DNA of 28,055 bases. Source: JBBSEZ01 sp038239195. GTDB taxonomy: Bacteria; Planctomycetota; Planctomycetia; Gemmatales; Gemmataceae. The number at the start of each line of letters is the position of its first letter. Position 1 is the stretch's first letter. The notes under the pieces were generated by a model. That model was not told the DNA's origin. It saw only the letters and a list, made by a program, of their open reading frames with translations, and ran no database searches. The translations under genes and the position numbers were made by a program. This document shows positions 1 to 10,933 of this stretch, one piece after another. Where the stretch lies: NCBI GenBank assembly GCA_038239195.1, contig JBBSEZ010000076.1, positions 1 to 28,055 of the forward strand, read 5' to 3'.

Positions 1-57
1 CATCACCGCAAAGGGCGTTTTTGCCGCGAACCGCTCGAACACTTGGCCCAATAGCAT
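1..57 (-). CDS. IS4-family transposase, N-terminus only (runs off the left edge)
   Basis: Read on the minus strand from the ATG at 57-55, the 19 visible codons give MLLGQVFERFAAKTPFAVM. From memory this resembles the opening of IS4-group transposases common in planctomycetes; I could not search it. A strong purine-rich Shine-Dalgarno stretch (GGGAGGGGAGGG on the minus strand, about 62-73) precedes the ATG. The catalytic DDE residues lie outside the window, so neither intactness nor exact family can be judged. The element appears to have inserted into the 3' end of the neighbouring REC-PAS-PAS gene. Confidence 0.6.
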   Translation of the reverse strand, partial: MLLGQVFERFAAKTPFAVM

Positions 58-137
58 GGATTCCCTCCCCTCCCAGTTGCCGTATCTTGCCGCTCTCCAT
101 ACTGTTATAGCAAGTTCTGGTCACCTTGGAAGGGCTG
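1..137 (-). mobile_element. End of an insertion sequence
   Basis: The transposase start at 57 and its leader occupy the left edge. The neighbouring PAS gene follows the usual PAS pattern (EWSGEWED) down to about 138 and then changes to unrelated residues and a stop at 105-107. The IS boundary is therefore inferred at about 137. I cannot see the other end, so the terminal inverted repeat and target duplication cannot be confirmed. Confidence 0.5.
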
Positions 138-1145
138 GTCCTCCCACTCCCCGGACCATTCGCCCTGAGCCACGACGGCCGCGATGGCGGATAATGCGGC
201 CGGCCTCGCCTCTTCGGGCAGCCGCTCGACGAGCGGCCGCCCGAGCATCTCCCGAACGGTCCAGCCGAACAGGCGAGTTGCTCCCTCGTTCCAGTAGGTA
301 ACGATGCCGTCGAGGTCGGTCACGATGACCGAGTCCCGCACGTTGGCCAGCAGCATGGCGTCGCGGGCCATCGCCTCCTCGGCCGCCTTCTTCGCCGTGA
401 CGTCCCGGACGATCTTCGAGATCCCGATCAGCCGACCGTCCCCATCTCGGACGAGGGAGGCGGTCGTAGACACCTCGACTCGCGTGCCGCCCTTACGAAC
501 CCGAACGGTCTCGAAGGGCTCAACTCGCTCGCTCCGCAGTAGCCGCCTCAAGACTCCGTCGAACTCGTCGGCCTTGTCCGGGGGGACGATGAAGGACACG
601 TGCCGGCCGATGGCTTCCTCCGCCGCCCACCCGTAGAGCCGCTCGGCGGCGGGGTTCCACGAGGTGATGACGCCGTCCAGGGTCTTGGAAATGATGGCGT
701 CGTCAGACGACTCGACGACGGCGGCCAGGCGGGAGGCCGCCTGCTCCGCCTTGCGGCGTGCCCGCCGGTTGCCCGCCTCCAGCAGTTCCCGCTCGATGGC
801 GGGCGCCAGGCGGGCCAGGCTGTCCTTGAGGATGTAGTCGCGGGCCCCCGCACGCATCATCTCGACCGCCCGCTCCTCGCCGATGGTCCCCGAGACGACG
901 AGGAACGGCAGGTCGGGGTCGGCCTCCCGGCAGAGGGCGAGGGCCTCCCCCGCTCCAAAGCCCGGCAGCGAGTGGTCGGACAGGACCACGTCCCAGGGGG
1001 CCTCCGCGAGCGCCGCCCGCATCTCCCCCGCAGTCTCAACCCGCTTTGAAATCAGGTCGGGGCCCCCGCGAGACAGTTCCCGCAGCATCAGTTCGGCATC
1101 ATCCGGCGAGTCCTCGACGACCAGCACGCGCAGGAGGGCGGACAT
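105..1145 (-). CDS. REC-PAS-PAS signalling protein, C-terminus cut by an IS
   Basis: A receiver domain fills about residues 1-125: acidic pair ED at 11-12, phosphoacceptor Asp57 in WDVVLSDHSLPG, and a KD-type end strand (ARDYILKDSL). It is followed by a PAS domain (about 136-255, SSDDAIISKTLDGVITSWN) and a second PAS (about 265-345, VRDSVIVTDLDGIVTYWN). The second PAS stops abruptly after GEWSGEWED, where the sequence becomes IS-derived and ends after about 11 foreign residues. Relatives usually continue into a histidine kinase, so this is probably a non-functional or receiver/PAS-only remnant. The ATG at 1145 has an AGGTGA Shine-Dalgarno that overlaps the stop of the upstream pseudogene, which suggests former translational coupling. 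Confidence 0.85.
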   Translation of the reverse strand: MSALLRVLVVEDSPDDAELMLRELSRGGPDLISKRVETAGEMRAALAEAPWDVVLSDHSLPGFGAGEALALCREADPDLPFLVVSGTIGEERAVEMMRAGARDYILKDSLARLAPAIERELLEAGNRRARRKAEQAASRLAAVVESSDDAIISKTLDGVITSWNPAAERLYGWAAEEAIGRHVSFIVPPDKADEFDGVLRRLLRSERVEPFETVRVRKGGTRVEVSTTASLVRDGDGRLIGISKIVRDVTAKKAAEEAMARDAMLLANVRDSVIVTDLDGIVTYWNEGATRLFGWTVREMLGRPLVERLPEEARPAALSAIAAVVAQGEWSGEWEDQPFQGDQNLL

Positions 1146-1151
1146 GGGCGT

Positions 1152-1800
1152 TCACCTCGTAATCGGGGGGGGCTCGTTGAGTACGAGCCAGTAGATCTGG
1201 GGCTGGTGGATCGCTTCGGCGAAGCGGGTGAAGTCCACCAGCTTGCGGACGTAGCTGTTGGCCCCCAGGTCGTAGCTCTCGATCAGGTCCTGCTCCTCCT
1301 TCGAGGAGGTGAGCACGACGACGGGGGCCGCCGCGTCCGCGGGCCCTCCCGCACCCGGCGGAGCACCTCCAGGCCGTCCACCTTCGGCAGCAGAATGCCT
1401 CCAGTTCCTTGTTGGCGGCCTCCAGCTCGGCCGTCCGCTCCAGCTCGCGGTTGAGCTTGTACAGCGAGCCCCAGGCCTGCGCACTGTCGGTCACGTCCAG
1501 GGAAGTCGTGCTTGACCTCGAAGCCCTCGAATGTGCCTCCTGAGACGCACCTGTCCAAGAGCGCCCGCAGGCGGGGGACGCCCCACTGCCCCCCGCCGAA
1601 CTCAAAAAACTGCCGACCCACGGTCTGGGCCGCATCCACGCGGAAGGCGCGGTAGAACGCGGCGTTGGCCGACTGTACCGCCAGCAAGCCGTCGAGGAGG
1701 ACCAGCGGGTGGCGGACCGTTTCGACGATGCTCTTTGCGAAGGCGCGGATGAGCCACCTCCCCCATTGACAGGAGTTGCGGCAGGGCCTGACCGGCCGAC
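1152..1800 (-). pseudogene. Remnant of a PAS histidine kinase joined to an Rcp1-like response regulator
   Basis: No single frame carries the product. Reading down the minus strand, about 1755-1500 encodes a PAS domain (IVETVRHPLVLLDG, then FEVKHDFPG). A different frame at about 1495-1395 encodes the coil LNRELERTAELEAANKELEAF, which in kinases leads directly into the HisKA box. The first frame then gives LPKVDGLEVLRRVREGP, a receiver-domain segment. A third frame from about 1330 gives the receiver end PVVVLTSSKEEQDLIESYDL and YWLVLNEPPP, typical of Rcp1-type regulators. HisKA, HATPase and the first half of the receiver are missing, so a deletion has fused two genes and later indels broke the frame. 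The receiver KP motif reads KL. Confidence 0.8.
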
Positions 1801-1828
1801 TATGTTCGCCGCGGAAGTGTGGTGCCAA

Positions 1829-2359
1829 AGACCACCTTGTAATGTAGGGAACAGGTAGGCCCGGGGCCAGTGAAACTTGCCGCGGTGCGAACTGGAACTG
1901 GAGGGTGGCCCACGCGCCGGGCGTGCTGCTCGCAGGCCTGTGAGCGGCTCACTCCCAGGGCCGGCCACAAGGGCCCTGGCGGGGGACGTCCGCCCGAGTG
2001 GCCCGCGGCAGACGCGACGTCCTCGCGCAGGTTGTTCTCCGCACCTGGCGCAGCGAGGCGGGGTGGGGCCCGGTGGAAAGGAACGAGGGCCGCCTGAGGA
2101 ATTCAGCCTCCGGGTCAAAAACGTGAGCTATTCTTGCGGGAGAAGAATGGCCCTTGTAATGGTCAGGGCGCCCTTCCCTATCGGAGCACGAGCCCCGTCT
2201 GCCCTGCCACCGTGGCAGCGGGAGGCCCCGTCGAGCAGAGTTCCTGGCCCCGGCATCGGTGAGACTGTCTTGCGTGCATCGTTTGTGACGACTCCCGCCC
2301 TTTGCCGGGCTCATAATCGGCACGAGCCGAGCCCGCTCGGACCAAACTTAGTGTGGAAA
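1829..2359. other. Stretch without a convincing gene
   Basis: An open frame continuous with the downstream solute-binding protein gene runs back to 1877. The residues it would encode are Arg/Pro/Gly-rich low-complexity with no domain and no transition to a signal sequence, so I do not count it as coding. A 15-base inverted sequence CTGCCACCGTGGCAG sits at 2204-2218 and recurs at 24940-24954. The promoters for the minus-strand signalling remnant and the plus-strand operon should lie here, but I could not pick a convincing pair of boxes. Confidence 0.6.
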
Positions 2360-4281
2360 ATGATGCAGGATGGAACGAGATGCCAGGCTGGTGTCCTCCC
2401 CGAGCGAGACGCCCATGCCTCCAAACACGGCCCCGAGCTCCCAACCGCGGGCCCACCTGCAGGTGGGCCCGTGCCGCAGGGCCCCGGCGATCAACCCGTG
2501 CCGTCGTGGGCCCGGTCATTGCTGTTTCTGTGGGGAGGCCCTTGCCTCGCGGCGGGCCTCGCCCTTCTGTTTGCCCGACAGTCAACGCGCAAGGACGCCC
2601 TTCACCTGGGCGTGACGAAGGCAGAGTCGCAGCCGGCCGCCGTGCGCTCGAGCAGGTTCCTCGCGCCGCTCGCGTTGCGCGAAGACGACGCGCCAAGACG
2701 CGTTTTGCCTGGGCTTGTGAAAGGTTCACACGTCAAGGTTTTCATCCCCAGCCTGCCGTATCTGTACACGTCGCATTCGATCAACGGCGCCCTCATCAAG
2801 CCCTCGGACAACGAACGGGGCTGGGAATACGACATGGCCACGTCGCATTCCCAGATCGATGCGAAGACTTACGAGTTCAGGCTCCGCAAAGGGGCCCGTT
2901 TCCAGGACGGAACGCCGTTCAACGCCGATGCCGTCGTGATGAACATGGCACATTTCAAGAAGGCACCGGTCAAGTACAGCAAGATCGACAAGGTTTTCGG
3001 CCGGGCCGAGAAGATCGACGACCACACGGTCCGCTTTCACCTGACCGAGCAATACGGCTCGTTCATGAACGACGTCATCTGGATGCAGTTCTACACCGAG
3101 AAGTATCTCGCGACGAACCCCGGCGGGTGGAACGGGAAGCCCAGCTGCCCGAACCTCTCGATGCCCGGCCCCTACGGGCTGGGGCCGTACGTGCTGACCG
3201 AAGGCTACCTCGAGGGCGACCGCCAAACGGCGAAGGCGGTCCTCAAGGCCAACCCCTACTACTGGGACAAGAATTATCCCCGGGTCGAGACCGTCACGGT
3301 GTATACCGAGCTGAGCGCGGAAAAAGCCAAGGAGATGACGCTCGACGAGGAAGGGGCGCTCGACGTCAGCGTGGTCCCGCCGGAAGACAAGGTGGAGACG
3401 ATCCTGGCCCCTTACAGCAAACTGGTCATCTCGCCATCGACCGACAACATCGCCATTCACTTGAACCTGATCAACGGGCACGCACGCCTTAAGGACCGGC
3501 AGGTGCGCCGCGCCCTCAACGAGGCGCTGCACCAGCGCAACCTGCTGCATTTCGTCTTCGAGGGCGAGGGCCACCTTTCCCCGATCTCCCCGCATTTTCC
3601 CGGGGTTTCCGCGGTCAGCAGGGCGCTGCTCCCGGTCCCCCGCGACCACGACCCGTACGCGCCGGACGTCCAGCGCAGGCTCAGGAAAACTCTCGAGGGG
3701 CTGACGCTGAAGGTGCTGACGCAGGATCGCTACAGGCCGTTGTGGAGAGGCATCGAGGCCCAGTTCGAGAAGGTCGGGGTCAAGCTGGACGTCGAGTTCA
3801 CGACCAGCGAAAGGGAGGTGTTCGGGCCGCTCCTGCAAACGAACTCGGGCAAGAACGAGAAGCGCTGGGACCTCCTGGTGTGGGGCAACGACGACTGGTA
3901 CTTCAATCACCCCTTCACGGCCTTTTTCGTCTACCGCACGAACAACGTGTGGAGCACGGTCTACCCGGACCCGCTCATGGACGGTTACATCGAGGAGATG
4001 TTCCGGGCGCCGGTGGACGGGCCGGAGTTCCCCGCGGTCTGCGAGAAGATCATGCGCCGCGCCTACGGGGAAGCCTACATGCTGTACGTGCCGACGCCGA
4101 ACAAGGTCTTTGCGGTGAACAAGGAAGTCGTCTTTCGGCCGTACAAGATGGCCTGCATTCCCTTGTGGAAGATTCAAGTGACGGACCAGCACTGGTCGGT
4201 CCGTAAGGGGCCGTACCCGGAGAAGCTGAAACGGCCCGTGCGGATCACCCGGGCCGGGGGCCCGTCGAGGAGGGCCGAGCG

Positions 4282-4285
<4 letters not shown>
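2360..4285 (+). CDS. Membrane-anchored oligopeptide-type solute-binding protein (SBP_bac_5)
   Basis: This is a family 5 extracytoplasmic solute-binding protein (DppA/OppA/NikA type), expected to bind peptides or similar ligands outside the cytoplasmic membrane. Characteristic segments are DGTPFNADAVVMNMAHF, the RLKDRQVRRALNEAL helix and the C-terminal YGEAYMLYVPTPN region. From the chosen start, one hydrophobic segment at about residues 48-71 (SLLFLWGGPCLAAGLALLF) suggests an N-terminal anchor or uncleaved signal. The start is uncertain: ATG codons at 2360 and 2363 lack a clear Shine-Dalgarno, and a 24-bp palindrome lies inside the first 40 codons. No permease or ATPase gene is adjacent. Instead its stop overlaps the ATG of a hybrid histidine kinase by 4 bases (ATGA), so it more likely presents a ligand to the sensor than feeds a transporter. 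Confidence 0.85.
2448..2471. repeat. 24-bp perfect palindrome
   Basis: The half-site CGGGCCCACCTG is followed by its exact reverse complement with no spacer. It lies just before the transmembrane segment of the solute-binding protein, in the region where the true start is unclear. It may be a cruciform/hairpin, a regulator site, or a repeat remnant that became coding. Confidence 0.75.
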
Positions 4286-7160
<2,875 letters not shown>

Positions 7161-7173
<13 letters not shown>

Positions 7174-7793
7174 TCGCCGACGACGACGACGTCTCTCGTC
7201 TGGAGTTGGAAGCGCTTCTAATACGCCACGGCCACGAGGTGGTGACGGTCGCGGACGGCACGGAGGCCTGGGAAGTCCTGCAAGGCGAAGGCCCGCCGCG
7301 GTTGGCCGTCCTCGACTGGCTGATGGACGAGATGGACGGCGTGGAAGTCTGCCGGCGGGTGCGCGAGCGCCCCGAGCTCCGCGACGTGTACTTGATCCTG
7401 CTCACGTCGCGCGGGGGCAAGGAACACGTCGTTGCCGGGCTTCAGGCGGGGGCCAACGACTACGTTGCCAAGCCGTTCGACCGCGACGAACTGCTGGCGC
7501 GCGTCCGCGTGGGCGCGCAGATGGTAGGGTTGCAGGCCGAGTTGGCGGCGCGGGTGCGTCAACTGGAAGACGCGCTGGCCCGGGTGAGACAGCTGCAGGG
7601 GCTATTGCCCATCTGCTCGTACTGCAAGAGCATTCGCGACGACCAGAATTACTGGCATCAGGTGGACGCCTACCTCAAGTCCCATTCCGAGGCGCAGTTC
7701 AGCCACGGTATCTGTCCGGGTTGTTGGGAGAAGGTCGTGAAGCCCCAGTTTCGGGAGCAGGGGATCGCGATCCCGGCCAAGTGCCCGCGGTAA
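7161..7793 (+). CDS. Response regulator with Cys4 (zinc-ribbon-like) C-terminal tail
   Basis: A receiver domain fills about residues 1-120: DDDD at 7-10 region, phosphoacceptor Asp52 in VLDWLMDEMDG, Thr/Lys switch residues in LLTSRGG and AKPFDRDEL. A short coiled coil (about 122-147) leads to a tail containing two CxxC pairs, Cys152/Cys155 (ICSYCKSIRDD) and Cys185/Cys188 (HGICPGCWEK). This tail occurs at the end of many PAS sensors and receivers in Deltaproteobacteria and Planctomycetes and probably binds a metal; its output is not known to me. There is no DNA-binding domain. The gene starts inside the end of the hybrid kinase gene, so it is the likely terminal acceptor of that relay. Confidence 0.93.
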
Positions 7794-8005
7794 CTTCGCC
7801 GTGCCCGGGGATCGTAGCGCAGTCCCTTTCCCTCGGAGGAGGTCACTGAGGCCGTCCGATCTGCCTGAGAAATTACGACTTCTGTCGCCGGGCCCCTCGT
7901 CCAAGGCCATGAAGGGAGAGAGACTTTGGCCGTGGGACAGGGGAACTGTGGCTTGCCCCTCCCGAAAGCCGATAAGGAACGGAAGGCATTGCCTTTTCTC
8001 CCGGC

Positions 8006-8011
8006 AGGAGG
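8006..8011 (+). promoter_or_regulatory. Shine-Dalgarno deciding the kinase start
   Basis: A perfect AGGAGG lies 7 bases before the ATG at 8019. The same frame is open back to 7926, but codons upstream of 8019 have no such site and encode no recognisable sequence. Confidence 0.8.
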
Positions 8012-8018
8012 CGAACTC

Positions 8019-10664
8019 ATGATCCTCCAGGCGCTCTCGGCCCTGGCCCTGAAGGAACTGCTCGACGCGGGTGGGCGGCTCATCGGCGCGTCGGAGGACG
8101 AACCGGACGCGGAGCGCCTCCTCAACGCCCTCGCGCAGCGCTTCATCGACCAGGGCGAGCGGCTCACCAAGGCCCTGCGCCACTCCGGCGAGCGCGCCTG
8201 GCGCGCCCTGGAGATCGCCCTGGCGGGCGAATCGCTGTGGACCTGGCTCGACCGGGCCGAGGACAAGGCCTTCCGCCAGCAAGTGCGCGACTTCCTGGGG
8301 AGTAGCCCCTACCATAACCTTCCTGCCCACGGCGAGGAATTTACGCAGCGCTGCCTCGGCGAGCTCCGGGCTGCCCGCAAGGCGGGGCTCTTCGGCGCCG
8401 AGAAGCTCGCGCTCCGCGACCTGGCGCGCGAGGCCAGCGACTTCGCCCGCTACCAGGGCCCCCTGCACCTCCTCCATGCCCAGTGGGCCGCCGTCGATCG
8501 CGTCGCCAACTTTGCCGAGAGCGCCGGCCATCGCGCGCTTGCCCACTTTCTGCGCTTGCGGCCCTCCTGCCCCGGGGCCGAGGGGAGCGCGGTCACGGGC
8601 CCGCCACTCCTGGCGATCGGGATGCGCTACTTCTTCCGCCGGGCGGTCGAAAGCGACAGCGCCCTCTTCCGTGGGCTGACCTTCGCCCAGATGGAGGGAG
8701 TGGCGCAGGCCCAGGAGGCAGGCTTCGAGGCCCTCGACAAGGCGCTGGCCCAGCACACCGCCATGCTCGACCAGGTCATCGACCAGCTCTTCGACCTTCA
8801 GCGCCGGGTGGACGAGGGCCTTGCCCTCCAGCGCCAGGCGCTCGAAGGACAACAGCAGGTCGGGGCTCGCCTCGATCGGCTTGGTCAGGACGTGCGCCAG
8901 CTCGACCTCCGCGCGGAGTTGGAAGGCGTTGGTGCCCGGCAGGCCGAGATGCACCGGGAGGTGATCCAGGCGCTCGAACAGTGCCGGCTGGAGAGGCGCG
9001 AGCTGGCCCCGCGCGACAGCCTGAGCCTCCACGGCGAGGGCGAGCGGAAGCTGGTGAAGCAGCTCGTGGCGCGCTACCGCGCCCTGCCGGCGCAGGAGCG
9101 GAACTTGCCGGCGCTGCTCAACGCCCTGGGCAAGCTCGAGGTGGCGACTGGCGAGTACGACTCGGCCCAGCGCGACTTCCAGCAGGCCGCGGCGCTGGTG
9201 CGCGGCGAGCCACGGGCCGAGGCGGAGGTGCATTACAACGCCTATCGCACGGCGCTGGAGCGCAAAAGCTACGACCTCGCGCTGCTCAAGTTGCGCGCCG
9301 CGGTCCAACTCGACGCGGCCCGCTTCGCGCCGTTCCCCTTCGCCAAGTACGAGCCGCTCAAGGTGCTCGGGGCCGGCGGGTTCGGGGTCGCCGTGCTGTG
9401 CCGCCACAAGTTCATGAGCTCGCAGGTGGTCGTCAAGGCACTGGTGCGCGACGACGTCGCGCACGACTCTTCCCTGTTTGCCGAGGCCCAGCACTTGCGG
9501 CGGCTGAACCACCCGTGCATCATCGGCATCCAGGACTGTGGCTTCGAGGGCGAGGCGGGGAGCGCCCGTCCCTACGTGGTCATGGACTATTTCGAGGGGC
9601 TGACGCTCGAAGACCACGTCAAGAAGCACGGCCCGGTGAGCCAGGCGGAGCTGCCGCACCTGGCCCGGGCCCTCGCCCTGGGCCTGGCCGCGGCCCACGG
9701 CAAAGGCGTCCTCCATCGCGACGTCAAGCCGGGCAACGTCCTGGTGCGGCGGGTGCCCTCGCGCCCGAGCGCGATTCCCTCACCCCCCGACCCCTTCTCC
9801 CAGGGAGGGCGAGGGGGAGAGGGAAAGGCCGGGTGGCAGGTGAAGATCATCGACTTCGGCCTGGCGGTGACGCATCAGGCGGTTGGCAGCACGGCGCGGC
9901 AAGTCGATACCCTGAACGGGACCGTCGTCGGCCAGAGCATCCAGGGCACGCTGGACTACGGCGCTCCCGAGCAGATGGGCAAGTGGCCGGGCGTGCCGGT
10001 GAGCTTCGCGTCGGACGTCTACGGGTTCGGGAAGACGTGCTGCTACGCGCTCTTCGGGACGCCGAACCTCAGCTATCAGGACTGGAAGGAGCTCGACGGC
10101 CCGCTGGCGGGCCTGCTCGGCTCCTGCGTCAACGAGCGGCCCGAGAAGCGCCTGCCCGGCTTCCAGGAAGTGCTTCAGCGACTCGACCAGATGCTCCGCC
10201 CACTTGTCCAGGTAGTGCCCCTTCCCTCCAGGGCGGGCCGCGAGGAAGCGCTGCTGGAAGTGGTGCGCGTCGAGCCTTGCGAGCCCACGAAGCGGCGGGC
10301 CCAGCTCAGGGGAGCGGTGGAGGAGGTGCTGGAAGTCATCCCGGCCAGCGAGCCGCGGAGGAAAGAGGTGGGCCCCGTTTCCAGGGCCGCGCCGGAGGTG
10401 TTCGGATCGCGCAACGCGACCGACTGCACGGTCACCTGGAACGGGCACGTGCTGAAGGCGTGCTGGAACGTCTGGACCGGCTGGTTCAGCGTCAGCCACG
10501 ACGGGGAGCTGGTAACGTCGGGCTGGCCGGTCTTCGGCGGGGCCTACCCCTTTCGGGCCATCGAGGATGGCGTCGCGGTGCGTTACGAGGTCCACGTCAC
10601 CGGCGGGCTCGCGCAGCCCGATTACCTCGTGCGCCGCAATGGCGTCGTGCTGTTCCAGGGGTGA
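8019..10664 (+). CDS. Ser/Thr protein kinase with helical N-terminal module and TPR-like region
   Basis: 881 residues. About 1-330 is an all-helical module I cannot name, ending in long heptad-rich helices (about 230-320). A TPR-like stretch follows (about 340-435, NALGKLEVATGEYDSAQRDF). The Hanks-type kinase domain spans about 440-720: Gly loop LGAGGFGVAVL, Lys473 (VVVKAL), catalytic Asp568 (HRDVKPGN) and Asp612 of DFG. These are 44 residues apart, well above the usual spacing of around 20, because an inverted repeat has been inserted in frame between them. A C-terminal beta-rich tail (about 790-881, WNVWTGWFSVSHDG) is unrecognised. There is no transmembrane segment, so it should be cytoplasmic. 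Its substrate cannot be inferred. Confidence 0.9.
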   Translation: MILQALSALALKELLDAGGRLIGASEDEPDAERLLNALAQRFIDQGERLTKALRHSGERAWRALEIALAGESLWTWLDRAEDKAFRQQVRDFLGSSPYHNLPAHGEEFTQRCLGELRAARKAGLFGAEKLALRDLAREASDFARYQGPLHLLHAQWAAVDRVANFAESAGHRALAHFLRLRPSCPGAEGSAVTGPPLLAIGMRYFFRRAVESDSALFRGLTFAQMEGVAQAQEAGFEALDKALAQHTAMLDQVIDQLFDLQRRVDEGLALQRQALEGQQQVGARLDRLGQDVRQLDLRAELEGVGARQAEMHREVIQALEQCRLERRELAPRDSLSLHGEGERKLVKQLVARYRALPAQERNLPALLNALGKLEVATGEYDSAQRDFQQAAALVRGEPRAEAEVHYNAYRTALERKSYDLALLKLRAAVQLDAARFAPFPFAKYEPLKVLGAGGFGVAVLCRHKFMSSQVVVKALVRDDVAHDSSLFAEAQHLRRLNHPCIIGIQDCGFEGEAGSARPYVVMDYFEGLTLEDHVKKHGPVSQAELPHLARALALGLAAAHGKGVLHRDVKPGNVLVRRVPSRPSAIPSPPDPFSQGGRGGEGKAGWQVKIIDFGLAVTHQAVGSTARQVDTLNGTVVGQSIQGTLDYGAPEQMGKWPGVPVSFASDVYGFGKTCCYALFGTPNLSYQDWKELDGPLAGLLGSCVNERPEKRLPGFQEVLQRLDQMLRPLVQVVPLPSRAGREEALLEVVRVEPCEPTKRRAQLRGAVEEVLEVIPASEPRRKEVGPVSRAAPEVFGSRNATDCTVTWNGHVLKACWNVWTGWFSVSHDGELVTSGWPVFGGAYPFRAIEDGVAVRYEVHVTGGLAQPDYLVRRNGVVLFQG
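9777..9823. repeat. C-rich/G-rich imperfect palindrome inserted in the kinase gene
   Basis: A C-rich arm (CCCTCACCCCCC, then CCCCTTCTCCC) is followed by a G-rich arm (GGGAGGGCGAGG, then GGAGAGGG) that is its imperfect reverse complement. It encodes Pro/Ser/Gly-rich residues between the HRD and DFG motifs of the kinase and keeps the frame. From memory, repeats of this look occur in many copies in high-GC genomes; copy number here is unchecked. Confidence 0.75.
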
Positions 10665-10678
10665 GAGGGCGCCGCGAG

Positions 10679-10726
10679 CCGCCGGCTTTACGCCGGCGGT
10701 CTGCCCGGCGGGCATGAAGCCCGCCG
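10679..10726. repeat. Double hairpin (REP-like) downstream of the kinase gene
   Basis: Two perfect 8-bp stems in tandem: CCGCCGGC/GCCGGCGG at 10679-10699 with loop TTTAC, and CGGCGGGC/GCCCGCCG at 10706-10726 with loop ATGAA. No T run follows directly, so it is more like an intergenic repeat than a simple intrinsic terminator, though it could stabilise the 3' end of the kinase mRNA. The rest of 10665-10933 holds no gene that I can see. Confidence 0.7.
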
Positions 10727-10922
10727 CTCGCCCACACGCTTTTCTCGCGTTCTTCCGTGCGGATTCACGAAGCTCGCGGATACTGGCCTGGGGGTGAGAG
10801 CGAGACATTGCGCTGTCCGAAACGGGGCGCTGTCGGGTAGGATTCAAGGGCCACGAACGGGAGCGCTTCTGGGGGCGCGTCCCGTGAAACGGGCATCATC
10901 GTTTGGCTGCTCTTTTCCGACC

Positions 10923-10927
10923 GGAGG
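10923..10927 (+). promoter_or_regulatory. Shine-Dalgarno for a TTG start
   Basis: GGAGG lies 6 bases before the TTG at 10934. No ATG or GTG in the same frame nearby has a better site, and the acyltransferase homology starts soon after, so TTG is the preferred start. Confidence 0.65.
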
Positions 10928-10933
10928 CCTGCC

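Noticed and set aside
1877..2359. In-frame upstream extension of the SBP gene
   Set aside because: The residues are low-complexity Arg/Pro/Gly with no signal sequence or homology, in a region full of palindromes; an open frame is expected by chance at this GC content.
2726..4192. 488-codon minus-strand open frame opposite the SBP gene
   Set aside because: A shadow of the SBP coding strand with no recognisable domain.
7602..9716. Long minus-strand open frame opposite the response regulator and kinase genes
   Set aside because: It is the antisense of well-supported genes, crosses both, has no motif, and arises from high GC3 on the coding strand.
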